Shown: positions 18,729 through 26,261 of the stretch, piece after piece
Position numbering within the stretch: position 1 is the first letter of the stretch
How the letters are laid out: every line of letters starts with the position of its first letter
Source of the DNA: Shewanella halifaxensis HAW-EB4
Lineage (GTDB): Bacteria > Pseudomonadota > Gammaproteobacteria > Enterobacterales > Shewanellaceae
Direction of reading: 5' to 3'
DNA: 64,000 bases
Assembly: GCF_000019185.1 (NCBI RefSeq)
Contig: NC_010334.1
Coordinates: 2,232,001 to 2,296,000, forward strand
Position numbers and translations under genes: made by a program
Notes under the pieces: model-generated
The model's database searches: none
What the model was told of the DNA's origin: nothing
What the model saw: only the letters and a program-made list of their open reading frames with translations

Positions 18729-18805
18729 GGAGCGGTAGTTCAGTTGGTTAGAATACCGGCCTGTCACGCCGGGGGTCGCGGGTTCGAGTCCCGTCCGCTC
18801 CGCCA
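18729..18805 (+). tRNA. tRNA-Asp(GTC), copy 2
   Basis: Sequence identical to copy 1 over all 77 bases, CCA included. The 83-base spacer before it resembles the 80-base spacer that follows, so gene and spacer were duplicated together. Confidence 0.97.
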
Positions 18806-18885
18806 ATTTAGTAGTAAGTCCCGTTATTGTTAGTGACATAGCAATAACGTTAGAAATCAAGTTAATTGATTCCTAAAAAAGTTTA

Positions 18886-18962
18886 GGAGCGGTAGTTCAG
18901 TTGGTTAGAATACCGGCCTGTCACGCCGGGGGTCGCGGGTTCGAGTCCCGTCCGCTCCGCCA
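18886..18962 (+). tRNA. tRNA-Asp(GTC), copy 3
   Basis: Third identical 77-nt copy with encoded CCA. It is followed after about 10 bases by an intrinsic terminator, so the three tRNAs form one transcript. Confidence 0.97.
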
Positions 18963-18972
18963 ACACAAAGAC

Positions 18973-19006
18973 GAAAGCCTCTACAGCAATGTAGGGGCTT
19001 TTTTCG
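18973..19006 (+). terminator. Intrinsic terminator of the tRNA-Asp operon
   Basis: Stem GAAAGCCTCTAC / GTAGGGGCTTTTTTC (one mismatch or G-U pair) with an AGCAAT loop, running into a T-rich tail. Confidence 0.85.
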
Positions 19007-19164
19007 TTTTACGATTTTTAAAGTAAATAGCTTTTTATTGAATAACTCCGTCACGCCGAGGTAACAGGGTCGGCAGTATTCCTAGTGTTAACACACCACT
19101 TTTTTGTTTATCACTTTTCTATTTTTAATGGTTTTAAACTGAAATCTTGTTTGCTTCTCTATTT

Positions 19165-19297
19165 ACCTAGCACCTAGCACCTAGCACCTAGCACCTAGCA
19201 CCTAGCACCTAGCACCTAGCACCTAGCACCTAGCACCTAGCACCTAGCACCTAGCACCTAGCACCTAGCACCTAGCACCTAGCACCTAGCACCTAGC
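19165..19297. repeat. Perfect 19-copy heptamer array (ACCTAGC)n
   Basis: Nineteen uninterrupted identical copies of ACCTAGC, plus a partial twentieth (AC). Every unit contains CTAG, a tetramer usually rare in gammaproteobacterial DNA. It lies between the tRNA-Asp terminator and the antiporter gene, 162 bases before that start codon, and is not translated. There are no spacers, so it is not a CRISPR. Perfection over 133 bases implies recent slippage expansion. Confidence 0.97.
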
Positions 19298-19459
19298 ACT
19301 TGCTGAATTCTTATCCATCCGGATTATTTAACGATAATATTGATTTACTTTTCTTAGCGTTATCGTATTTTACTCATGTTTGGCTATAGTTTTTACACTT
19401 GGACGTTTCTTTTAACAAACCAAGATTTCGCTAGAAATGAGCAGATAAGGAAATAGGCT

Positions 19460-21319
19460 ATGCTAGAGCAGATCACTGCGATGCTTGCTTTGCTAGGTGT
19501 TTTATCATTGTTTTGTCAGTGGATAGGCTGGAAGCTGAGACTGCCCGCTATTCTTCCTCTACTCCTGTGTGGTCTATTGCTTGGGCCAGGACTCGGCTTC
19601 TTGGATCCTGATGCCATATTTGGTGATCTGTTATTTCCGATTATTTCACTCGGCGTCGCGGTGATCTTATTTGAAGGGGCATTAACTCTTAACTTTAAAG
19701 AGATAAAAGAGCATGGCGCCATGGTGACTAGGCTCGTGACCTTAGGCACGGTGATCACCTGGGCCTGTATTACGCTCGCTACCTTTTCTCTACTGGATTT
19801 TGAATGGCCAATGGCCTTGCTATTTGGTGCGTTAGTGGTGGTAACGGGTCCAACGGTAATTGTGCCTATGCTCAGAAGCGTACGGCCTAAAACCGAGCTG
19901 GCCAGTATTCTGCGCTGGGAGGGGATAGTCATCGACCCTATCGGTGCGCTGCTTGCGGTGTTAGTGTTTGAGTATATTGCCGTTGCCGCCGATCCCACCA
20001 CTCATGTTCTGCACGCATTAAGTGTCATGTTAGCCGTTGGTTTAGGCTTAGGTGTATTGAGCGGCTATTTAGTGGGCTTAGTGCTGCGTAATAATCTACT
20101 GCCCCATTATCTGCGTAATACCGCGGTGTTGACATTAATGCTAGCGGTGTTTGTTGGCTCAAACTTGTTACAGGAAGAGGCGGGCTTACTGTCTGTCACT
20201 GTGATGGGAGTGTGGCTGGCGAATATGAAGGGTGTCGATATCGCCGATATTTTGGAGTTTAAAGAGACCCTTACCGTATTATTGATTTCAGCGCTGTTTA
20301 TTTTACTTGCGGCAAGACTCAATGCCGATGCGCTTTTAAGCCTAGGTTGGGAAGGGCTAGCACTGTTAGCTGTCGTCATGTTAATTGCACGGCCATTGAG
20401 TATCTGGTGCTGTGGTGTTGGTACCTCGCTCTCAAGTGGTGATAAGTGGTTTTTAAGCTGGGTAGCACCGAGAGGTATTGTGGCTGCAGCGGTATCGTCT
20501 TTATTTGCCATAAAGCTTGAAGCGAGCGGTATTAAAGGCGCCGAGCTCATCGTGCCACTGGTGTTCTTGATTATTATCGGCACAGTAGTGATCCAAAGCT
20601 TAACCGCAGGTAAGTGGGCCAAAATACTCGGCGTCACCGCCGACTCGTCTCAGGGCTTACTTATTTTTGGTGCCTCTAAGTTCCCGCGAGCGCTTGCTAA
20701 AACCCTGCAATCAAAAGGCGTGACTGTGCTGCTTGCCGATAATAACTGGGACAATATTCGTCTAGCCAGAATGGATAACATCCCCGTATATTTTGGTAAT
20801 CCGGCCTCCGAGCATGCAGAAAACCATATGGATATGGCAGGGATTGGCCGAGTCTTGGTGATGTCGCCTTATCGTCAACTCAATCCATTAGTGAGTTTTT
20901 ATTTCCAGGACGTGTTTGGCGAGGAAAAAGTGTATGGACTTAATAATGGCGAAACCTCCAGCGCCAGGCACCAGTTGTCAGAGTCTTATTTGAAACGTCT
21001 CTGTCTGTTTGGTGATGCAGCTTCGTACTCAAAACTCGCCAGCTTGATGGCAAAAGGCGCAACGATAAAAAGTACCCGCCTGACCGAGAGCTTTAATTAC
21101 GCCATGTTTATGGAGCAATATGCACAAGCTGCGATCCCACTTATTTATCTGCAAGAGGGCAAGGTCAGAGTCATTAGTGGTAGCGTCGTTCCTGAACTTT
21201 TAACTGGAGTAGAGCTGATCAGTTTAATTCCTGCCGATGCGGTTAAGTTGGAACTCACGAGTGACCCCCTTGACGAGGCTAGCACTGTTACTGACGGTAA
21301 GGATGGAATGGTTAGTTAA
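19460..21319 (+). CDS. NhaP-type Na+(K+)/H+ antiporter with C-terminal nucleotide-binding-like domain
   Basis: Cation:proton antiporter of the CPA1 family, 619 residues. Seen: about twelve hydrophobic segments in residues 1-390, including LLLCGLLLGPGLGFLDPDAIFGDLLFP, VVVTGPTVIVPMLRSVRP and the RWEGIVIDPIGALLAVLVFEY segment (ion-binding Asp), and WFLSWVAPRGIVAAAVSSLFA. After it comes a cytoplasmic Rossmann-like region (GLLIFGASKFPRALAKTLQSKGVTVLLADN) resembling TrkA-N. It would exchange Na+ or K+ for protons, fitting a marine host. Single gene; GGAAATAGGCT before the ATG gives a moderate ribosome site. Confidence 0.92.
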   Translation: MLEQITAMLALLGVLSLFCQWIGWKLRLPAILPLLLCGLLLGPGLGFLDPDAIFGDLLFPIISLGVAVILFEGALTLNFKEIKEHGAMVTRLVTLGTVITWACITLATFSLLDFEWPMALLFGALVVVTGPTVIVPMLRSVRPKTELASILRWEGIVIDPIGALLAVLVFEYIAVAADPTTHVLHALSVMLAVGLGLGVLSGYLVGLVLRNNLLPHYLRNTAVLTLMLAVFVGSNLLQEEAGLLSVTVMGVWLANMKGVDIADILEFKETLTVLLISALFILLAARLNADALLSLGWEGLALLAVVMLIARPLSIWCCGVGTSLSSGDKWFLSWVAPRGIVAAAVSSLFAIKLEASGIKGAELIVPLVFLIIIGTVVIQSLTAGKWAKILGVTADSSQGLLIFGASKFPRALAKTLQSKGVTVLLADNNWDNIRLARMDNIPVYFGNPASEHAENHMDMAGIGRVLVMSPYRQLNPLVSFYFQDVFGEEKVYGLNNGETSSARHQLSESYLKRLCLFGDAASYSKLASLMAKGATIKSTRLTESFNYAMFMEQYAQAAIPLIYLQEGKVRVISGSVVPELLTGVELISLIPADAVKLELTSDPLDEASTVTDGKDGMVS

Positions 21320-21943
21320 ACATTTTCGGATGCTTGCTTCCCTATGGGCAGATGTGAAGGAACGATCGCATGTGTAGATATTGCCGTGTCCACACTTGAT
21401 TGTTTCTTTCTTCAATTTTGGGCTCAGCGGTTAAGTCTATAAATTGAAAATGCCCCAAAGTTGGTTAGCCTTCGAATGAAGGCTGATTACATTTACTTTG
21501 ATCTGAAGCTACGGGGAAGTGTGTTCAGCATTTTTGTTCCATGGTTGCTAATCGCCTCCAGCGGGGTATGTGCAGACACTGCTGAAGCACGCCTCGAGTA
21601 CGTCCATGTAGGCTCAACGAAAACATCCATGTTTTCGACGGCTTCAGCCGTATCTACACTTGATAATTGGTGTACTCATTCGGCTGAGAGGTTTGGTTTC
21701 TAACTTGAAAATGCCCCAAAATGAGTTTCAACCTCCTAATTGATAACGTAACCATTCTTTCCTTTGGCCTACATTCCTTAATGCCAGTAGATACCACGGA
21801 CGGACCGTTCAGAAAGATGTACCATCTCACTCAATGAGTTATCCAACTAGATAAACAGTCGGATAGCTAGTTATTTTTTACACACTGAACATAATGAACA
21901 GCAAAATGAAATTCACCTCGCTGTACTTGTGATAGGAATGTAT
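21320..21943. other. Non-coding gap at the left edge of the accessory island
   Basis: No convincing gene. It holds two related repeat segments: TTGAAAATGCCCCAAA occurs at about 21443 and again at about 21702, each preceded by ACACTTGAT and a CTCAGCGGTT or CGGCTGAGAGGTT block. The better preserved repeat (21541-21660) is listed separately. Confidence 0.55.
21541..21660 (+). repeat. Interspersed repeat, left copy (inverted relative to 26291-26415)
   Basis: About 120 bases that match the reverse complement of 26291-26415. Shared blocks are GTATGTGCAGACACT, ACGTCCATGT, GCTCAACGAAAACATCC and GTTTTCGACGG, followed by TCAGCCG and ATCTACACT. The CGAAAACAT..ATGTTTTCG part forms a hairpin. It marks the left flank of the island containing the HEPN-like gene and two transposases. 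Confidence 0.8.
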
Positions 21944-23041
21944 ATGTTGGCTGATATTGATGATAAAAAAATTACTGCTTTCAGAGATTTAGTTAATGAT
22001 AACAATCGATTCGTCTTGAAAGCGTACGCAAACAAGCAAGGAAAAAATCAATGGAACCTTATATGCTCTAGTATGGACTGGATTTCTGTAGCTGTTCGAA
22101 ATTTACATAGCTTTCCAGCCTTAGACTCCAATATTGATATTAGAGTCATGCAAATTTATTCTTTAATAAGCTCTATTGATATTGTTAATGAGGCGGTGAT
22201 GCAGCTGCATCGTGTTTTTTTTGGTCATTTCACTGAACTTCTGCCGTTTAAAGGAGAAAAACTCATCTTCAACGAACGGATCTTCGATAAAGACGATAGT
22301 GATTATTTCAAAGAAGTCCGAGCATGTTTTGGGGCGCATCCAGTAAACCTCAATGGAGAAGGAAAAGAGAAACGATTTGCAAGTTGGCCTTATGAAGGGT
22401 TTACAAAAAGCAGCAATGACCTTGAGGTTAGACTTTATAGTAACGATCCCAATAAGGACGACATCGTGCTTGGATTAAACATCAAGGAACTTGTTGCCTT
22501 TCTTCAATCGCGTTATGAATACCTTGACAACATTTCGTTGGAAATCGAAAGACAATATGAATTTTGCAAACAGGAGCTTGCGCTGACCCCTATTGCTTAC
22601 TGTAGAGATATGCGTGAATCCATAGATATTTTACTGAAGGAAAATGAATCAAGATTTAATAATGACTATTATCGGAGCACTCTAGAAGAGTTGGCTTTAT
22701 TGCTAAGCACTCATCTTAGTGAAGCCGAGTTAGCAGAAGAAGTGTTGAAGTTTAAGAATAGCCTAGAGCCTCTCATAGAAGAATTACGGCAAAACTTACA
22801 AGAGGTAAATATTGTGGACTTACACCACGATGATTTGCTAAATCCAACATCCAACATCCAACATCTAGCATCGAAAGCACTCTCAATTATGAACTACCTA
22901 AGTTCTACTCATGCGTGCTTAGACAACGCCGTTATGAAGATCCACTGTTTGAATTCTATCTTAAACGTATCAATGAAGTATCGTTCAATAAGTATCAACT
23001 TAAGGTGTCAGACAGTGATGGGCAACTATTGCTTAAATTGA
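21944..23041 (+). CDS. HEPN-like protein of unknown function, C-terminus altered by a repeat frameshift
   Basis: As it stands a 365-residue protein (in-frame alternatives begin at 21929 and 21938; the ATG at 21944 has GGAAT about 7 bases upstream). I do not recognise the family securely. Residues near 135 read FKEVRACFGAHPVNL, which fits the R-x4-6-H motif of HEPN RNase-type domains; the rest is helical and charged. At 22844-22864 a CCAACAT x3 repeat breaks the frame: the last ~55 residues look non-native, while the +2 frame continues as a plausible tail (LNYELPKFYSCVLRQRRYED...) to a stop at 23065-23067. With one or four repeat copies the frame is restored (369 residues with one copy). Lower GC than the neighbours and the flanking repeats suggest acquisition. 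Confidence 0.7.
   Translation: MLADIDDKKITAFRDLVNDNNRFVLKAYANKQGKNQWNLICSSMDWISVAVRNLHSFPALDSNIDIRVMQIYSLISSIDIVNEAVMQLHRVFFGHFTELLPFKGEKLIFNERIFDKDDSDYFKEVRACFGAHPVNLNGEGKEKRFASWPYEGFTKSSNDLEVRLYSNDPNKDDIVLGLNIKELVAFLQSRYEYLDNISLEIERQYEFCKQELALTPIAYCRDMRESIDILLKENESRFNNDYYRSTLEELALLLSTHLSEAELAEEVLKFKNSLEPLIEELRQNLQEVNIVDLHHDDLLNPTSNIQHLASKALSIMNYLSSTHACLDNAVMKIHCLNSILNVSMKYRSISINLRCQTVMGNYCLN
22844..22864. repeat. Intragenic heptamer repeat CCAACAT x3
   Basis: Three perfect copies (22844-22850, 22851-22857, 22858-22864) followed by the related heptamer CTAGCAT. Unit length 7 is not a multiple of 3, so copy-number change switches the reading frame of the host gene: two copies put a TAG stop right after the repeat, three give the current tail, one or four give the long alternative tail. 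Confidence 0.95.
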
Positions 23042-23120
23042 AACTCATTATGGATAGCATATCATAAGTGAATGCCATCACTGCTTTTAAGTCATGCCGT
23101 AAATCACATAAGGATATAGT

Positions 23121-23255
23121 ATGAAAGATACCATTAAATCAGAACGTTTAGATGATATTTTAAGGAGGATTGGCTCCGCATTGTGGCTTCTTCAAACATT
23201 AGAAAAAGATAGGACAGCTAAAAAGATAGGACAGCCATATCTTTTTGTACTTTAG
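23121..23255 (+). CDS. Short ORF, possible truncated remnant
   Basis: A 44-codon frame with a good ribosome site (TAAGGA, 7 bases before ATG), 53 bases after the restored stop of the HEPN-like gene. Its first ~28 residues (MKDTIKSERLDDILRRIGSA followed by LWLLQTLE) look like the start of a helical protein; the remaining residues are encoded by the duplicated AAAAAGATAGGACAGC element. The simplest reading is that an original second gene of the island was cut off when that element and the downstream transposase arrived. No function can be assigned. Confidence 0.4.
   Translation: MKDTIKSERLDDILRRIGSALWLLQTLEKDRTAKKIGQPYLFVL
23203..23246. repeat. Duplicated 17-mer and palindrome upstream of the REP-type transposase
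   Basis: AAAAAGATAGGACAGC(T/C) occurs twice in tandem (23203-23219, 23220-23236). The second copy forms a 9-bp perfect inverted repeat AAAAAGATA / TATCTTTTT around GGACAGCCA (23220-23246). A palindrome beside a Y1 transposase gene is what REP/RAYT systems show, though it could also act as a terminator for the preceding frame. Confidence 0.7.
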
Positions 23256-23306
23256 ACCATCCTCTACTAGGCTTTTAGTTATCTGATTTGCACTGCTTAG
23301 TTAAGG

Positions 23307-24353
23307 ATGCTGCTCATTACTTCCGCAAGAAGAACTCTAATCGATGCTGAAACAACGCCTTTCTATCACATCATAAACCGCTGCGTAAGAAGAGCTTATC
23401 TCTGCGGTGAAGATAAAGTCACGGGGAAAAGTTTTGAGCATAGACGAGGTTGGATTGTCGATAAAATCAAAGCGCTTTCAAACATTTTTTGTATTGATAT
23501 CTGCGCCTATGCAGTAATGAATAACCACTACCATTTAGTCCTTAAGATTGACATCGATAAAGCTAAGCCATTGAGTAACCGTGAAATCATTACCCGGTGG
23601 TGTCAGATCACTAAGGGGCATGCTGTAGCGACTAAGTATTTGAATGGCAATACCTTGATTGAAGGTGAACGTTTACTCCTCGATGGTTTACTTACAGAGT
23701 GGCACGAGCGTTTATCGAGTATCTCTTGGTTTATGAGGTGTCTTAATGAAGACATTGCCCGCAGGGCTAATCGCGAAGATGAGTGTAAAGGGGCTTTCTG
23801 GGAGGGACGTTTCAAATCTCAGGCGCTACTTGATGAACAAGCACTGTTAGCCTGCATGATGTATGTGGATTTAAACCCTATTAGAGCGGGGATTGCCGGT
23901 ACGGTACAAACTTCTGACTTTACTTCAATTCAAGAGCGTATTACTGAACTTAACACCGCCAAAACAGGCTCGGAATCATCAGTAAACCTCTCTGAACGTT
24001 CAACTGAAGAGCCATTAAAACCCCTCGCCCTATTTGATGGTTCAAGCCACCTTGCCACTCAATCAGAGGCTCCATCAGGTATTCCATTTCATTTCTGTGA
24101 TTATCTGGAGCTTATCGATTGGACTGGTAGGGCTATCAGACCGAATAAAACAGGTTATATCGACTCAAGCCAACCTAAGCTGCTCAATGAACTTGGCATA
24201 CCTGCTGATGCGTGGATAACTTCAGCCAAAGCATTTCGGCGTCAATACAGTGGTATTAGTGGTCGTTGGGATGCGATGTGTGAGTTTAAAAGGCAGCATC
24301 AAAGCGGAAAGTGGTGTAAAGGAAAATCCTATAGCAATGCATTGCACCCATAG
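23307..24353 (+). CDS. REP-associated tyrosine transposase (Y1/HUH, Transposase_17 type)
   Basis: Single-strand DNA transposase of the TnpA-REP type, 348 residues. Seen: FYHIINRCVRRAYLCGED at the N-terminus, YAVMNNHYHLVLKI with the H-Y-H metal motif near residue 73, RFKSQALLDEQALL, and MMYVDLNPIRAGIAG, the conserved RAYT segment. The C-terminal ~120 residues form an extra helical tail ending in a basic stretch. RAYTs mobilise or maintain short palindromic repeats rather than moving a classic IS; no left/right IS ends are visible around this gene. The copy appears intact. Confidence 0.88.
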   Translation: MLLITSARRTLIDAETTPFYHIINRCVRRAYLCGEDKVTGKSFEHRRGWIVDKIKALSNIFCIDICAYAVMNNHYHLVLKIDIDKAKPLSNREIITRWCQITKGHAVATKYLNGNTLIEGERLLLDGLLTEWHERLSSISWFMRCLNEDIARRANREDECKGAFWEGRFKSQALLDEQALLACMMYVDLNPIRAGIAGTVQTSDFTSIQERITELNTAKTGSESSVNLSERSTEEPLKPLALFDGSSHLATQSEAPSGIPFHFCDYLELIDWTGRAIRPNKTGYIDSSQPKLLNELGIPADAWITSAKAFRRQYSGISGRWDAMCEFKRQHQSGKWCKGKSYSNALHP

Positions 24354-24492
24354 CCCTGAATCGCATTGGCTAAAAGGGATAGAAAAGTCGGATCGAATTA
24401 AGGGTTCTGAATAAATCAAGAAACTTTTCTAATCAATGCTAGGTTGATTAGACCTAATACTCTAAATGATTTCTGTCCAATAATGAGTTAGG

Positions 24493-24508
24493 GCTTTAGT
24501 CATAACTT
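24493..24508. repeat. 16-bp target-site duplication, left
   Basis: GCTTTAGTCATAACTT abuts the left terminal repeat of the insertion sequence; the same 16 bases follow the right end at 26246-26261. Confidence 0.93.
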
Positions 24509-26245
24509 TGTGATCACCAAGCGATTATGTCGTATCTTAACTACCAACCGATTTTGTCGGTTTGCTAATTACCAAGGGAAAATGACGGATCCATTTTTAT
24601 ACATAATCCTTTAATAGTTTTAATTACTATTCAGGGGTTATTAAGGATGATCATCATGGATTCTCGCTCTCAACTTATCGTTGATGTGATCGCCAAAGTC
24701 ACCCAAGGTAAGATCAGCATCAACAGTGCCTCTCAGCTCCTCAATAAATCCCGTCGAACAATAGAACGTTACCTCAGTCGTTATCGGGCTGAAGGGATCC
24801 GCTTTATCGTGCATGGTAATAAAGGTCGTGTACCCATCAATAGAACGCCTGAGTCATTGAAAAAACAGGTGCTACACCTCATTCAAACCAAGTATTACGA
24901 CTTCAATTTACAGCACCTTGCCGAATTGCTCGCTGAAAATGAAGGACTGAGCATTAAGCGTGAAACATTGCGAGGTTGGGCTCACGAGATTAAACATGTT
25001 AAACGAGCCAAACGTCGGCGCAGTCAAGTAAGAAAGTACAGAGAGCGTATGGAATCACCTGGGCTAATGCTGCAAATGGATGGTAGCCCTCATCGTTGGT
25101 TTGGTGATAGTCGATCGTGTTTGATTGCCATTATCGATGACGCAACGAGTGATATCCATGCTGAGTTTTACCCTTCAGAAACGACGGAAGGTTGCATGAA
25201 AGTCATGAAGGCTTATATCGAGAAGCGAGGACTTTTTAAGACGCTTTACGTCGACCGAGCAGGCATTTTTGGTGGTCCCAAGCGCTGTCACTTCTCTCAG
25301 ATGCAACGTGCTTGTGAGGAGTTAGGGATCGAAATAATCTTCGCCAATTCTCCACAAGGAAAAGGTCGAGTTGAACGCTCTTTTGATACGTTCCAAGACC
25401 GACTGGTTCCTGAGCTTAGGCTTCACAATATTACCGACATGCACAGTGCGAATGAGTATCTTCAGAAGGTGTTTATCCCCATATATTGGCAACAGAAAAT
25501 AACCGTGAAAGCGAAAAGTAAGTTGTCAGCCTTCAAAGCCGTTCCTGAGCATATCGACTTAGATACTATCTGTGTGTACAAGGAATATCGGAAGGTACGA
25601 CGAGACCATACCTTTAGTTATAACAACAAGATGTACGTTATTGACTCGCCAATCCGATATTCTATCGTCAATCAAAAGCTTGAAATTCGCTGTCAGTTTG
25701 ATGGGACATTTTCGGTTTATTTTGGCCATAGAAAACTTCATATAACAGAGCTAGAAGAACCACCAAGAGGCTCTGAGTTCGGAATGGAGGTTCAGCGTAA
25801 GTTGGATGTGGTCGAGCTAGCCCAAACCTTGGGTAGCGTGACCAAAGCTGCTCAAGTTGCGGGGTGCTCTCGGCAAAGTATCTATACCTATCAAAAGGTG
25901 CTGGAAGAAGAGGGTGTGCTGGGGCTTAAACGTATCAACAAGCCCTTAAAAAGAAACAAAAATCGCATTCCTCAGGTGACAGAAGAGAAAATCGTCGAGC
26001 TGACACTCAACAATCCATATCGTACTTCCCTCCAACTAATGACTGAGCTTAAAAGGGATCACAACATCACAGTAAGCAGTGCCACGATCCGAAATATCTG
26101 GAAGCGTGAGGTGATGAATACCAGAGAGCTTCGAGTTACACGAGCTGCATCCCTAAATAAGGAAATCTAGCATGATAGGCTAGACTATATAGTGAACGAC
26201 AAAGTCGCTTGGCTTTTATTCCGTCAGGCTCCCTCGGTAATCACA
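24509..26245 (+). mobile_element. Complete insertion sequence, IS1202/ISNCY type, 1737 bp
   Basis: Both ends are defined by the sequence. The left end begins TGTGATCACCAAG and the right end, read inward, TGTGATTACCGAGG. Perfect 16-bp direct repeats (GCTTTAGTCATAACTT) flank it. Inside the left end three related 17-mers follow at a 27-28-base period (ACCAAGCGATTATGTCG at 24516, ACCAACCGATTTTGTCG at 24543, ACCAAGGGAAAATGACG at 24571); the right end holds two in inverse orientation (26197-26213, about 26222-26239). These look like transposase binding sites. One intact DDE transposase gene fills it. Long target duplications are a known feature of the IS1202 family; the 16-bp size fits its ISTde1-like subgroup as I recall it. 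Confidence 0.88.
24647..26170 (+). CDS. DDE transposase of IS1202/ISNCY type
   Basis: A 507-residue transposase. Seen: N-terminal HTH (QLIVDVIAKVTQGKISINSASQLLNKSRRTIERYLSRYR), a second HTH-like region, then an RNase-H-like catalytic core: LMLQMDGSPHRWFGD (first Asp), IIDDATSDIHAEFYPSETT, LYVDRAGIF (second Asp) and GKGRVERSFDTFQDRL (Glu). A beta-rich domain follows. The last ~110 residues form another HTH region (KLDVVELAQTLGSVTKAAQVAGCSRQSIYTYQ..., then KIVELTLNNPYRTSLQLM), so the protein has DNA-binding modules on both sides of the catalytic core. A more upstream M is possible: MIIMDSRS; the ATG at 24656 follows GATGATCATC. The gene appears intact and potentially active. Confidence 0.9.
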   Translation: MIIMDSRSQLIVDVIAKVTQGKISINSASQLLNKSRRTIERYLSRYRAEGIRFIVHGNKGRVPINRTPESLKKQVLHLIQTKYYDFNLQHLAELLAENEGLSIKRETLRGWAHEIKHVKRAKRRRSQVRKYRERMESPGLMLQMDGSPHRWFGDSRSCLIAIIDDATSDIHAEFYPSETTEGCMKVMKAYIEKRGLFKTLYVDRAGIFGGPKRCHFSQMQRACEELGIEIIFANSPQGKGRVERSFDTFQDRLVPELRLHNITDMHSANEYLQKVFIPIYWQQKITVKAKSKLSAFKAVPEHIDLDTICVYKEYRKVRRDHTFSYNNKMYVIDSPIRYSIVNQKLEIRCQFDGTFSVYFGHRKLHITELEEPPRGSEFGMEVQRKLDVVELAQTLGSVTKAAQVAGCSRQSIYTYQKVLEEEGVLGLKRINKPLKRNKNRIPQVTEEKIVELTLNNPYRTSLQLMTELKRDHNITVSSATIRNIWKREVMNTRELRVTRAASLNKEI

Positions 26246-26261
26246 GCTTTAGTCATAACTT
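26246..26261. repeat. 16-bp target-site duplication, right
   Basis: GCTTTAGTCATAACTT immediately follows the right terminal repeat, identical to 24493-24508. Confidence 0.93.

Noticed and set aside
18672..18860. Minus-strand frame across the tRNA-Asp genes
   Set aside because: It translates tRNA sequence; such frames are a well-known artefact.
19165..19297. CRISPR array
   Set aside because: Units are directly adjacent 7-mers with no spacers and no cas genes nearby.
19516..20637. Two long antisense frames in the antiporter gene
   Set aside because: Low-complexity Ser/Thr-rich products opposite a conserved transporter; typical shadow frames.
21461..21703. 80-codon frame in the left island gap
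   Set aside because: It overlaps the interspersed repeat and has no ribosome site.
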